From Candidatus Eisenbacteria bacterium (GTDB lineage Bacteria > Eisenbacteria > RBG-16-71-46 > JACRLI01): 64,000 nt of DNA. A program made the position numbers and the translations under genes. How positions within the stretch are numbered: position 1 is the stretch's first letter; every line of letters starts with the position of its first letter. The stretch lies in assembly GCA_016235265.1 (NCBI GenBank), contig JACRLI010000002.1:175285-239284 (forward strand), given 5' to 3'. Shown one piece after another: positions 20,247 to 28,487 of this stretch. The notes under the pieces are model-generated. The model worked only from the letters and a program-made list of their open reading frames with translations, was not told the origin of the DNA and did no database searches.

Positions 20247-20972
20247 ATGAAACGCTTCCTGATGCCGATCGTCTTCATCACCCTGCTCGCCGTCTCGATC
20301 GCGGTGTATGCGTTCATGGTGCCGGAACTGGTCAAGAAGGGCGGTCCGCTCGTCGCCGGGCTGATCTACCTCGGCATGCTCTCGATCGCCTTCGTCATCG
20401 AGCGTTACCTGACGCTGCGCAAGGCCGCGGGCACCGCCCCGCTGCCCCAGTTCCTGATGGGGGTCAAGCGCGAGCTGAACAACAAGAACCTCCCGGCCGC
20501 GATGGCCCTGTGCGACAAGCAGCGGGGCTCGGCGGCCAACGTGCTCAAGGCCGGTCTGATCCGCTACCAGCAGTGCCTCGACGAGAAGCTCCCCAAGGAG
20601 AAGATCGTGCCCGAGACGCAGCAGGCGATCCAGGAGGCCAACGCCCTGGAAGTGCCGCTGCTGGAGCGCAACCTGGTGGCGCTGTCCACCATCGCCTCGA
20701 TCTGCACGCTGGTGGGCCTGCTGGGCACCGTGATCGGGATGATCCGCTGCTTCGCGGCGGCATCGAACGTCGGCGCCGTGGACGCCACCGAGCTCGCCAA
20801 GGGGATCTCCGAGGCGCTCATCAACACGGCCGGCGGGCTGTTCATCGCCATCTTCGCCATCGTGCTGTACAACGTGTTCACCACCAAGGTGGACAACTTC
20901 AACTACATGATGGATGAGGCGAGCTACGAGACGCTGCAGCTGCTGACCTCGAACGTCGCCGACGTGAAGTAG
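20247..20972 (+). CDS. exbB: MotA/TolQ/ExbB proton channel protein
   Basis: Inner-membrane proton channel subunit that works with ExbD and TonB to deliver the proton-motive force to outer-membrane events. The 241-residue protein has an extra N-terminal helix (about 5-27), then GGPLVAGLIYLGMLSIAFVIERYL. The two conserved C-terminal helices follow: LSTIASICTLVGLLGTVIGMI (about 146-167) and EALINTAGGLFIAIFAIVLYN (about 191-211). The GLLGTVIGM and TAGGLFIAI blocks are family hallmarks. ATG 20247 is preceded by AGAGGAGG. It begins a run of four genes, exbB-exbD-exbD-tonB, spaced by 19-46 nt. Confidence 0.92.
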   Translation: MKRFLMPIVFITLLAVSIAVYAFMVPELVKKGGPLVAGLIYLGMLSIAFVIERYLTLRKAAGTAPLPQFLMGVKRELNNKNLPAAMALCDKQRGSAANVLKAGLIRYQQCLDEKLPKEKIVPETQQAIQEANALEVPLLERNLVALSTIASICTLVGLLGTVIGMIRCFAAASNVGAVDATELAKGISEALINTAGGLFIAIFAIVLYNVFTTKVDNFNYMMDEASYETLQLLTSNVADVK

Positions 20973-20991
20973 CGGACAGGAGGCGAGCGAG

Positions 20992-21444
20992 GTGTCTGCC
21001 GTCAAGAGAAAGCGCCGCCTGGGGGTCAAGATCGACATGACCCCGATGGTGGACGTGGCGTTCCTGCTGCTCATCTTCTACATGAGCACCACGACGTTCA
21101 AGCCGCCCGACAAGGAGCAGATCAAGCTGCCCGAGTCGCACTCGGACCTGCAGGCGCCCGAGAAGAACACCATCACCCTGGCGATCAACAAGGACGACCA
21201 GATCACGCTGAAGTTCAAGGCCAAGGACCAGTCGGGGAAGAACATCACCATGGACGTGCCGGTCCAGGTCCCCGACCTGGAGTCCGAGCTCATGAAGGCG
21301 CGGCAGTTCGCGCCCATGGCGTACATCATCGTGCGCATGGACAAGGACGCGAAATACGGCACGATGGCGGACGTGATGGAGGTCCTCCAGAAGTCCCAGC
21401 TCACGCGCTTCAACGTGATGACCGAAATTTCGCGGACCCCGTAG
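20992..21444 (+). CDS. exbD: ExbD/TolR biopolymer transport protein, first copy
   Basis: A 150-residue single-span protein that pairs with ExbB. The N-terminus is basic (VKRKRRLGVKIDMTP), and the single helix MVDVAFLLLIFYMSTTTF carries the conserved Asp that takes part in proton movement. The periplasmic part follows (about 37-150) and contains an insert rich in Lys and Asp (LAINKDDQITLKFKAKDQ) before the usual LMKARQFAPMAYIIVRMDKDAKYG. It starts with GTG at 20992 after an AGGAGG site, 19 nt behind exbB. The second exbD follows after 46 nt and differs substantially in the periplasmic domain. Confidence 0.92.
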   Translation: MSAVKRKRRLGVKIDMTPMVDVAFLLLIFYMSTTTFKPPDKEQIKLPESHSDLQAPEKNTITLAINKDDQITLKFKAKDQSGKNITMDVPVQVPDLESELMKARQFAPMAYIIVRMDKDAKYGTMADVMEVLQKSQLTRFNVMTEISRTP

Positions 21445-21490
21445 CTCCCGGGCGACCGGGAAGGGCCCGCTGGAGAGAGGATCGAGTACC

Positions 21491-22003
21491 GTGGCATCCG
21501 TCGACTCACCGGAACCCAAGGATACAAAGGGCAAGAAAGGCCGGAGGAAGAAGCGGCGTGTGGGCGTCCGCATCGACATGACGCCCATGGTGGATGTCGC
21601 CTTCCTGCTGCTGATCTTCTTCATGGTGACCACCGTGTTCCGAACCCCGCGCGCGATGGAGATCAACGTCCCGCCGGACAAGGACGTCAAGATCGAGATC
21701 GCCCAGTCGAAGGTGCTGATGCTGCGCGCCGTCGAGGGGGACCAGATCTACTGGAACATGGCCACCGAGAAGCCGGCGGTGGTGGCGCTGAAGGACCTCC
21801 GCAAGGTCCTCAACGACAAGGCCCGCCAGTTCTACAACCCGAAGACGAAGGAGTCCGACCTCAACGTGGTGATCAAGGTGGAGCGCGCCGCCAAGTTCCA
21901 CAACCTGGTGGAGATGATCGACGCGCTGTCCCTGGCCAAGATCACCCGTTTCGGGTTCGCGCCCTTCACCGACGACGACAAGAAGCAGATCGGGGGGGCC
22001 TGA
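21491..22003 (+). CDS. exbD: ExbD/TolR biopolymer transport protein, second copy
   Basis: A 170-residue ExbD paralogue with a longer basic N-terminal tail (KDTKGKKGRRKKRRVGVRIDMTP) and the same Asp-bearing helix MVDVAFLLLIFFMVTTVF. The periplasmic half (about 50-170) differs from copy 1: it has ALKDLRKVLNDKARQFYNPKTKESD and ends in TRFGFAPFTDDDKKQIGGA. The start codon is GTG at 21491. Two unlike ExbD proteins beside one ExbB are common in Bacteroidota-type TonB systems, where they probably assemble as a mixed dimer inside the ExbB pentamer. Confidence 0.92.
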   Translation: MASVDSPEPKDTKGKKGRRKKRRVGVRIDMTPMVDVAFLLLIFFMVTTVFRTPRAMEINVPPDKDVKIEIAQSKVLMLRAVEGDQIYWNMATEKPAVVALKDLRKVLNDKARQFYNPKTKESDLNVVIKVERAAKFHNLVEMIDALSLAKITRFGFAPFTDDDKKQIGGA

Positions 22004-22049
22004 TGAGCGCGCACCGGGCGGCCCCCGCCACGGGGGAGGTGAGCCAGCC

Positions 22050-22802
22050 ATGAGCACCACGACGCAGGCCGTGCCACCCGGCCCGTCCAGCGGCATGCCG
22101 GCGTACCAGCAGTACGGGGCCGCCGAGCTGAAGGCGGTGTTCCAGCGGTACATGACGCTGGGCGTGGCGCTGTCGGCCGCGTTCAACATCTTCCTGATCC
22201 TGCTCGCACTGGCTGCCGTCCTCCTGAACCAGAAGCTGAGCGAGAGCCACAAGACCCGCGTGGTGGTGGTGCCTCTCCAGCAGCTGCAGGCCCCGCCGCT
22301 GTCGAAGCAGCAGGTGGAGCAGATCAAGGTGGCCCAGCAGGTGGCGCCGCCCTCGGTGGGCATCCCGGTCCCGGTGCCGGACGCGCAGGCCCCGCAGGAG
22401 ACGCAGCTCGCCTCCGCCAAGGAGATCGAGCAGGCGGCATCCAGCGCGGGCACCGGCGCGGGCAGCGGCGACATCGTCATCGCGGCGCCGGCGCAGGAGG
22501 AACTGCCTGCGGCCGGCGCGTACGTGTACCGTGACGACGAGCCGCTGCTCATCAAGGCCTACCCGGTCCGCTACCCCGACCTGGCCAAGTCCAGCGGGAT
22601 CGAGGGCAAGGTCACGGTAAACGTGCTCGTCGGGACCGACGGGCACGTGGTGAAGGCGGAGATCGCCCAGGGAGTGCCGGTGCTCAACGACGCGGCCCTG
22701 GAGGCGGTCAAGCAGTACATCTTCAAGCCCGCCCTGGCGAACAACAAGCCCGTGGCCGTGTGGGTCGCGGTGCCCATCGCGTTCCGCCTTAGCGGCAACT
22801 AG
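22050..22802 (+). CDS. tonB: TonB-family energy transducer
   Basis: A 250-residue TonB-like protein. Unusually the membrane helix is not at the very N-terminus but at about 38-60 (LGVALSAAFNIFLILLALAAVLL), after a 37-residue cytoplasmic part. A Pro/Gln/Ala-rich linker spans 70-160. The C-terminal TonB domain is clear: RYPDLAKSSGIEGKVTVNVLV, then LNDAALEAVKQYIFKPAL and VWVAVPIAFRL. It receives energy from ExbB/ExbD and contacts outer-membrane partners; no TonB-dependent receptor is encoded in this window. The ATG at 22050 follows GGGGGAGGTGAG. A hairpin at 22837-22860 probably ends the transcript. Confidence 0.92.
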   Translation: MSTTTQAVPPGPSSGMPAYQQYGAAELKAVFQRYMTLGVALSAAFNIFLILLALAAVLLNQKLSESHKTRVVVVPLQQLQAPPLSKQQVEQIKVAQQVAPPSVGIPVPVPDAQAPQETQLASAKEIEQAASSAGTGAGSGDIVIAAPAQEELPAAGAYVYRDDEPLLIKAYPVRYPDLAKSSGIEGKVTVNVLVGTDGHVVKAEIAQGVPVLNDAALEAVKQYIFKPALANNKPVAVWVAVPIAFRLSGN

Positions 22803-22836
22803 AGCCTCGGCCTCCTAACCGCCGAAAGAAGCGACC

Positions 22837-22860
22837 GGGGCCCGGCAGACACCGGGCCCC
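22837..22860 (+). terminator. GC hairpin after tonB
   Basis: A perfect 9-bp stem GGGGCCCGG/CCGGGCCCC with loop CAGACA, 35 nt downstream of the tonB stop. No U tract. Confidence 0.55.
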
Positions 22861-22917
22861 GCCGCACGTCCGGTCCCGGCCCGGGCGGCGCAACCCCACC
22901 CACGCGAGGGAGACGCC

Positions 22918-23688
22918 ATGACCACCACCGAAACGCCCGTTCCAGGATCCGGCCCGGCACCCGCCGAGGAACCCGCCCCGCAGATCGTCGGAGGCAACAG
23001 CCTGGCCCGCATGCTCTCGGTCCTGTGGAGCCCCGGCAAGGCGATGGCCTCGGTGGCCGCCCGCCCGGCCCTGCTCGTGCCGTTCCTGGTCGTGGTGCTG
23101 TTCCAGGGGCTGGTGACGGCGGCGATCTACAAGCCGGTGGTGATCCCGTTCCAGCTGTCGCAGATGGCCGAGCGCTCCGCGGAGATGAGCCCGGAGCAGC
23201 GCGCCCAGATGGACAAGTACATGGCCAGCCCCGTGGCCATCACCATGGGAGTGGTGGGCAGCGCCGTGTCGGCGGCAGTGGTACCGCTGGTGTGGGCCGC
23301 GCTGATGTACTTCGTGTTCACCCTGCTGCTGAGCGGCAGGGCCGACTTCAAGGCGGTGCTCTCGGTGTGCCTGCACGCCTCGGTGGTGCAGATTCCCCAC
23401 ACCCTGGTGTGGATGCCGCTGGCCATCGCCAAGCAGGACCCCCGGGTCTTCTTCGGCCCCTCGGCGCTCATGGACATGCCGGACCCGCCCACCTTCCTCT
23501 ACCGGCTGCTGGAGAAGGTGGACATGTTCAGCCTGTGGTCCTGGGCGTTGCTGGCCGTGGGGCTGGCCTTGGTGTACCGGAAGCCGTCCCGCCAGGTGCT
23601 CGTCTGGGTCTCGGTGGTGTTCGTGGCGGGCTCGGTGGCCATGGCGGCCCTGCAGGGCGTGATGGGCAGGTTCGGCGGCGGAATGTAG
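22918..23688 (+). CDS. Yip1-domain multi-pass membrane protein
   Basis: A 256-residue inner-membrane protein with a Pro-rich cytoplasmic N-terminus (about 1-35) and about five membrane helices. The opening LARMLSVLWSPGKAMASVAARPALLVPFLVVVLF is typical of bacterial Yip1-family proteins. Later helices include VVPLVWAALMYFVFTLLL, ASVVQIPHTLVWMPLAIA and SLWSWALLAVGLALVY. The family has no established bacterial function; members often lie beside efflux or envelope genes. Here it sits between tonB and the TolC-headed efflux operon, 98 nt upstream of tolC, and may be the first gene of that transcript, since a hairpin separates it from tonB. Confidence 0.75.
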   Translation: MTTTETPVPGSGPAPAEEPAPQIVGGNSLARMLSVLWSPGKAMASVAARPALLVPFLVVVLFQGLVTAAIYKPVVIPFQLSQMAERSAEMSPEQRAQMDKYMASPVAITMGVVGSAVSAAVVPLVWAALMYFVFTLLLSGRADFKAVLSVCLHASVVQIPHTLVWMPLAIAKQDPRVFFGPSALMDMPDPPTFLYRLLEKVDMFSLWSWALLAVGLALVYRKPSRQVLVWVSVVFVAGSVAMAALQGVMGRFGGGM

Positions 23689-23725
23689 CCCGGCGGTCAG
23701 TGAAACCTCCGGCCGCAGGATTGCG

Positions 23726-23731
23726 TAGAAT
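23726..23731 (+). promoter_or_regulatory. Possible -10 element before tolC
   Basis: TAGAAT (5/6 match) occurs about 55 nt upstream of the tolC ATG. No convincing -35 lies at 16-18 nt, so it would have to be a weak or activated promoter. Confidence 0.25.
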
Positions 23732-23786
23732 CGGGTATTGCGGTTCCCGCCGGCCCGGCGGGGCGATGTCTTCCGAGGAGGTTCCC

Positions 23787-25226
23787 ATGATCCCTGCCCC
23801 CCCGCGGATGGGGCACCCGGCCCGGGCGATGGCCCTGGCGGTCCTGGCGGTCCTGGCCGGTGGCACCGGCACGTCGCGCGCCGACCTCTCTCGGCTCACG
23901 GCCGACGAGGCGGTGCGCATCGCGCTGCGTGACAACAACTCGGTGTACGCGGCCGCCCGGCAGGTGGAGCAGGCGGAGGGGGGGCTGAAGCTGGCCCGCT
24001 CCCCGCTGCTGCCGCAGCTGAACGTGACCGGTGACCTGGCCCGCAGCCACCAGGGCGAGCAGCGCTCCGCGTTCCGCGTGGGGGGCAGCGTCCCCTCCAC
24101 CAACACCAACTCCCGCAGCGGCAGCGTGTCGCTCTCGCAGGAGCTGATCAACCTGCAGGCGCTCAACGGCGCCAGGGAGGCGGCCCGCGGCCTGGCCGCC
24201 ACCCGGGCGGCCGAGGTGAGCACCCGCCAGCAGGTGGCGCTGGCGGTGAAGCAGCAGTTCTACGCGCTGGTGCGCGCCAAGCAGTTGTCGGGCGTGAGCG
24301 TGGACGCCGCCCGGCTGGACTCCTCCACGCTGGCCCTGACCCAGGGCCTGTTCGACGTGGGCACGGCGCCGCGCACCGACCTGCTCAAGGCGCGCACGCA
24401 GCACGCGCAGTCGCGGCTGGCGGTCATCTCCGCGCAGCACAGCGTGGACATCGAGCGCCTGCGCCTGGCGGGCCTGCTGGGCCTGGCCGACGACCGCGGC
24501 CTGGACGTCGTGGACGCCCTGCCCGAGGACGTGCCGCTGCCCGATTCCACCAACATCCTGGAGTCCGCCTACGCGAACCGGCCCGACCTGGCGCAGCTGC
24601 TGCGGCAGATCGACGCCGCAGAGGCCGGCTTGGGCTCGGCGCGGGCCGCGCGTTATCCGACCCTGGGCGCCAGCGTGAGCATCCAGAAGTCCATCTTCAG
24701 CACCACCCAGGACAGCCTCACCCAGGTCGGGACCACGCTCAAGAGCCTGCGCCTGAACCTGGCGGACACCTCGTTCGTCCCGGTGTACGGGGACACCATC
24801 TCCCAGATACCCGAGACGAAGTTCGAGAGCCGCCCCTTCAGCTGGTCGGTGGGGGCCCGGGTGACGGTGCCGATCTTCGACGGCTTCTCCACCAAGGGGC
24901 GCATCCAGCAGCGCGCCGCGGAGCTGGAGATCCAGCGCCGGAACCTGTCGCAGCGGCGCGTGGAGATAGCACTCGAGGTGCGCCAGGCGTGGCTGGGCCT
25001 GGTGGAGGCGCGCGAGCGCGCCCGGGTGGCCGTCGAGGCGCTGGACTACGCCGAGCAGAGCCACGAGTTGAACCGTGAAAAGTACCGCCTGGGCTCCAGC
25101 ACCCTGCTGGAGCTCACCACGGCCGAGGTGCAACTGACGCGCAGCCGCTCGGACCTGGTGGACGCCCGCGTGGGCCTCCAGCTGGCCCGGGCACAGCTGG
25201 ACCGGGCCCTGGGGCAGAACCCGTAG
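23787..25226 (+). CDS. tolC: TolC-family outer membrane efflux protein
   Basis: A 479-residue outer-membrane channel of the TolC/OEP family. It has a signal peptide (about 1-33, ending GTSRAD), then two similar helical-barrel halves, as expected for TolC: half one begins LTADEAVRIALRDNNSVYAAARQV, and half two includes AYANRPDLAQLLRQIDAAEAGLGSA. The C-terminal part has the typical YRLGSSTLLELTTAEVQLTRSRSDLVDA. The ATG at 23787 was chosen for its GAGGAGG site and signal peptide; the open frame upstream is non-coding. The following genes encode a membrane-fusion protein and a MacB-type ABC transporter, so it is the exit duct of a tripartite pump. Confidence 0.92.
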   Translation: MIPAPPRMGHPARAMALAVLAVLAGGTGTSRADLSRLTADEAVRIALRDNNSVYAAARQVEQAEGGLKLARSPLLPQLNVTGDLARSHQGEQRSAFRVGGSVPSTNTNSRSGSVSLSQELINLQALNGAREAARGLAATRAAEVSTRQQVALAVKQQFYALVRAKQLSGVSVDAARLDSSTLALTQGLFDVGTAPRTDLLKARTQHAQSRLAVISAQHSVDIERLRLAGLLGLADDRGLDVVDALPEDVPLPDSTNILESAYANRPDLAQLLRQIDAAEAGLGSARAARYPTLGASVSIQKSIFSTTQDSLTQVGTTLKSLRLNLADTSFVPVYGDTISQIPETKFESRPFSWSVGARVTVPIFDGFSTKGRIQQRAAELEIQRRNLSQRRVEIALEVRQAWLGLVEARERARVAVEALDYAEQSHELNREKYRLGSSTLLELTTAEVQLTRSRSDLVDARVGLQLARAQLDRALGQNP

Positions 25227-25254
25227 CGCGGCCGATCGAACGCGGAGGAGAGGC

Positions 25255-26568
25255 ATGAAGAAGAATCTCAAGTGGATCCTGATCGGGCTCGCCGTGGTGC
25301 TGCTCGCGGTGTTCGGTTTCGCCACGATGAAGAAGCAGCAGGGCAAGGTGGCCTCGGTGGAGCTGGCCAAGGTCCGCAAGGAGGACGTGGTCTCCCACGT
25401 CAAGTCGCCGGGCAAGATCGAGCCGTTCACGCTGGTGAAGATGTCCGCCACCGTGCCGGGCAAGATCGTGTACCTGGGCGTGAAGGAGGGCCAGCGGGTC
25501 CGCAAGAACGAGGTGCTGCTGCGTCTCGACGCCACCCAGTACGACGCCGACCTGAAGCGGGCCGTGGCGGCGCTGTCCGCCGCCGAGTCCCGCACGCGCC
25601 AGGCGAAGTTCAGCCTGGAGCGGGCCCAGCAGACGCTGGACCGCCGTCGCGCGCTGGCCGCGAAGAACCTGGTCTCGCCGGACGAGCTGGAGCAGGTGGA
25701 GACCGCCTACAAGGTGGCCCTGAGCGAGCACCAGGCGGCCCTGGACGCCGTCAACGAGGCGCGCGCCGCGAGGGCGGCCTCGCAGGACAACGTGGACAAG
25801 ACCGTGTTCCACGCGCCCTTCGACGGCATCGTGTCGCAGCTCAACGTGGAGGCCGGGGAGAACGTGATCACCGGCACCATGAACAATCCCGGCACCCAGA
25901 TCCTGGCGGTGGCCGACACCAGCCGGATGATCGTGCGGGCGCAGGTGGACGAGACCGACGTGGTGGACGTGAGGGTGGGCGAGCCGGTGAAGATCAAGGT
26001 GGACGCCATCCCCGACTCCGTATTCCGCGGCGAGGTGATCGAGGTCGGCAACACCGCCAAGTCGTCCGCCCTGGGCGCCGCTTCCGGCCAGGAGCAGAGC
26101 AACTACGAGGTGAAGGTGGTGTTCCTGAGCCGGGTGCGCTCCATCAAGCCCGGCATGACCGCGGACGTGGACATCCAGACCAACGAGCACAAGCAGGCGC
26201 TGGCGGTGCCCATCCAGAGCGTGGTGGTGCGCACGCAGCGCGAGCTGGACGAGGCCAGGGCGGCGCAGAAGAAGGGCCCGAAGGCCAAGGGCGGGGCCAT
26301 GGCCGCGGAGAACGAGGACGATGCCACGCGCAAGGCCAAGGAGAAGGAGATCAGCGGCGTGTTCGTGGCCCGCAAGGGCGTGGCGGTGTTCGTGCCGGTG
26401 AAGCCGGGCATCTCGGGCGACGTGAACATGGAGATCGAGGCCGCGGTGAACGCCGGGGACGAGGTCGTGAGCGGGCCCTACAAGGAGCTGCGCAACCTGA
26501 AGGACGGCGCCAGGGTGAAGAAGGCCGCGGGCAAGAAGCCCGGCGACTCGGCCGGCAAGAAGGACTAG
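25255..26568 (+). CDS. HlyD/MacA-like periplasmic membrane-fusion protein
   Basis: A 437-residue adaptor linking the inner-membrane ABC transporter to TolC. The N-terminal anchor helix is at about 6-25 ([19 protein letters not shown]). A biotinyl-lipoyl half follows ([26 protein letters not shown]), then a long alpha-hairpin (about 100-180). The second lipoyl half and beta-barrel come next ([40 protein letters not shown]). A charged insertion of about 60 residues ([15 protein letters not shown]...[11 protein letters not shown]) interrupts the C-terminal domain and is unusual. The strong GGAGGAGAGG site sets the ATG at 25255. The ATPase gene starts 4 nt after the stop. Confidence 0.9.
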   Translation: MKKNLKWILIGLAVVLLAVFGFATMKKQQGKVASVELAKVRKEDVVSHVKSPGKIEPFTLVKMSATVPGKIVYLGVKEGQRVRKNEVLLRLDATQYDADLKRAVAALSAAESRTRQAKFSLERAQQTLDRRRALAAKNLVSPDELEQVETAYKVALSEHQAALDAVNEARAARAASQDNVDKTVFHAPFDGIVSQLNVEAGENVITGTMNNPGTQILAVADTSRMIVRAQVDETDVVDVRVGEPVKIKVDAIPDSVFRGEVIEVGNTAKSSALGAASGQEQSNYEVKVVFLSRVRSIKPGMTADVDIQTNEHKQALAVPIQSVVVRTQRELDEARAAQKKGPKAKGGAMAAENEDDATRKAKEKEISGVFVARKGVAVFVPVKPGISGDVNMEIEAAVNAGDEVVSGPYKELRNLKDGARVKKAAGKKPGDSAGKKD

Positions 26569-26572
26569 CGCC

Positions 26573-27253
26573 ATGCTGATCGAGCTGCGCGGCGTCACCA
26601 AGGACTACAACGTGGGGGGCGAGGACGTCCACGCCCTGGCCGGGGTGGACCTGGACATCGACCGGCACGAGTACGTGGCCATCATGGGGCCCTCGGGCTC
26701 CGGCAAGTCCACGATGATGAACATGATCGGGTGCCTGGACACCCCCTCGGGGGGCTCGTACAAGCTCAACGGCGTGGAGATCCGCGACTGCGACGACGAC
26801 GAGCTGGCGCGCATCCGGAACAAGGAGATCGGTTTCGTCTTCCAGACGTTCAACCTGCTGGCCCGGGCCGACGCGCTGCACAACGTGGAGCTGCCGCTGA
26901 TCTACAACGGCACCAACCCCCAGGACCGCCGCAAGCGGGCGGTGGAGTCGCTCACCGCGGTGGGGCTGGCCGACCGCATGCACCACCGGCCCAACGAGCT
27001 CTCCGGCGGCCAGCGGCAGCGCGTGGCCATCGCGCGTGCGCTGGTCAACAAGCCGAGCATCATCCTGGCGGACGAGCCCACCGGCAACCTCGACAGCCGC
27101 ACCGGCGAGGAGATCATGGCCGCCCTGGAACTGGTCTACGAGCAGGGCAACACCATCATCCTGGTCACGCACGAGGAGGACATCGCGCGGCACGCGCGGC
27201 GCATCGTGCGCCTGCACGACGGCCGCATCTCGGAGGACCGGCGGACCCGCTGA
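26573..27253 (+). CDS. ABC transporter ATP-binding protein, MacB/LolD type
   Basis: A 226-residue ATPase subunit. It has Walker [11 protein letters not shown]-loop [22 protein letters not shown], signature [15 protein letters not shown], Walker [17 protein letters not shown] and the switch His in [14 protein letters not shown]. The NLLxxxxxxxNVELPL and PTGNLDS features are those of the MacB/LolD/FtsE class. In MacB proper the ATPase is fused to the permease; here it is a separate gene serving two permeases. The start follows the MFP stop by only 4 nt and has little ribosome-binding site of its own, so it is probably translationally coupled. Confidence 0.94.
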   Translation: MLIELRGVTKDYNVGGEDVHALAGVDLDIDRHEYVAIMGPSGSGKSTMMNMIGCLDTPSGGSYKLNGVEIRDCDDDELARIRNKEIGFVFQTFNLLARADALHNVELPLIYNGTNPQDRRKRAVESLTAVGLADRMHHRPNELSGGQRQRVAIARALVNKPSIILADEPTGNLDSRTGEEIMAALELVYEQGNTIILVTHEEDIARHARRIVRLHDGRISEDRRTR

Positions 27254-27272
27254 CGGCCGCGGAGGCACGGAC

Positions 27273-28487
27273 GTGGAACTACAGGAAAGCCTGAAGCTGG
27301 CCGTGGGCGCCCTGCGCGCCAACAAGCTGCGCTCGTTCCTGACGCTGCTCGGGAACATCGTGGGCGTGATGTCGGTGATCGCCATCGTGGCCATCATCCA
27401 GGGCATGAACCACTACGTGTCCGACAAGCTGCTGGAGCAGGGCTCAAACGTGTTCTACATCGACAAGTTCGGGGCCATCTTCAACGAGGAGGACTACCTC
27501 GACGCGCTCAAGCGCAAGGACATCACGCTGGACGACCGCGAGGCGCTGCTGGAGCGGTGCCCGTCGGTGTCCATCGTGGCGCCGTGGTACGAGCAGTCCG
27601 GCCAGGTGCGCTTCCGCCAGAAGAAGGAGGACTGCAACGTCCGCGGCTTCGGCGAGCACTACCCGGAGATCAACGGCATCGAAGTCGCGGCGGGCCGCCA
27701 CCTGACGCTGTCCGACATGCAGCGCCGCTCGCCGGTGTGCGTGGTCGGGCAGTCCACCGCCGAGAAGCTTTTCGAGAACCTCGACCCGCTGGGACGGGAA
27801 GTGCGGGTGGGTGGCCACGCCTACACCGTGGTGGGGGTGGGCGGGCGCAAGGGCAAGATCCTGGGCCAGTCGCAGGACGACTACGTGATCATCCCCTACA
27901 CCGCGTTCCTGAAGCAGTACGGGCCGCGGAGCTACCTGGTCCTGGCCATCAAGAGCACCGGGCCCAACACCTATCTCAAGGCCCAGGACGAGGTGCGCGT
28001 GATCCTGCGCGCGCGCCGGCACGTGCCGTACCGGGCCAAGGACGACTTCGGGCTGCAGACCGCCGAGATGTTCATGGAGCTGTACAACCGTTTCACGGGG
28101 GCCGCGTTCATCGTGATGATCGGGGTGGCCTCGCTGGCGCTGGTGGTGGGCGGCATCGTGATCATGAACATCATGCTGGTGTCGGTGACCGAGCGAACCC
28201 GCGAAATCGGCGTGCGCAAGGCCGTCGGCGCGCGCGGCAGCGACGTGCTGCAGCAGTTCCTGTACGAGGCGGTGATCATGGCCCTGGTGGGCGGGATCAT
28301 CGGTGTCCTTGTGGGGGCGGGGATCGCATTCCTGATCTCGGCCGCCACGCCGCTGCCGGCGCGCGTGGAGCTGTGGTCGGTGCTGGTGGGCCTGCTGGTG
28401 GCCTCCTCGGTGGGGTTGTTCTTCGGCATCTACCCGGCCATGCGGGCCTCCCGGCTGGACCCGATCGTGGCCCTGAGGTACGAGTGA
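27273..28487 (+). CDS. MacB-type ABC permease (FtsX-like), first subunit
   Basis: A 404-residue permease with the MacB layout: one N-terminal helix (LRANKLRSFLTLLGNIVGVMSVIAIVAII, about 12-40), a large periplasmic domain (about 45-275), and three C-terminal helices with the FtsX signature (VASLALVVGGIVIMNIMLVSVTERTREIGVRKAVGAR). It ends with YPAMRASRLDPIVALRYE, typical for the family. The GTG start at 27273 follows a GGAG site and is 19 nt behind the ATPase gene. Its periplasmic domain differs clearly from that of the next permease, suggesting an asymmetric transporter. The stop and the next start overlap as TGATG. Confidence 0.92.
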   Translation: MELQESLKLAVGALRANKLRSFLTLLGNIVGVMSVIAIVAIIQGMNHYVSDKLLEQGSNVFYIDKFGAIFNEEDYLDALKRKDITLDDREALLERCPSVSIVAPWYEQSGQVRFRQKKEDCNVRGFGEHYPEINGIEVAAGRHLTLSDMQRRSPVCVVGQSTAEKLFENLDPLGREVRVGGHAYTVVGVGGRKGKILGQSQDDYVIIPYTAFLKQYGPRSYLVLAIKSTGPNTYLKAQDEVRVILRARRHVPYRAKDDFGLQTAEMFMELYNRFTGAAFIVMIGVASLALVVGGIVIMNIMLVSVTERTREIGVRKAVGARGSDVLQQFLYEAVIMALVGGIIGVLVGAGIAFLISAATPLPARVELWSVLVGLLVASSVGLFFGIYPAMRASRLDPIVALRYE

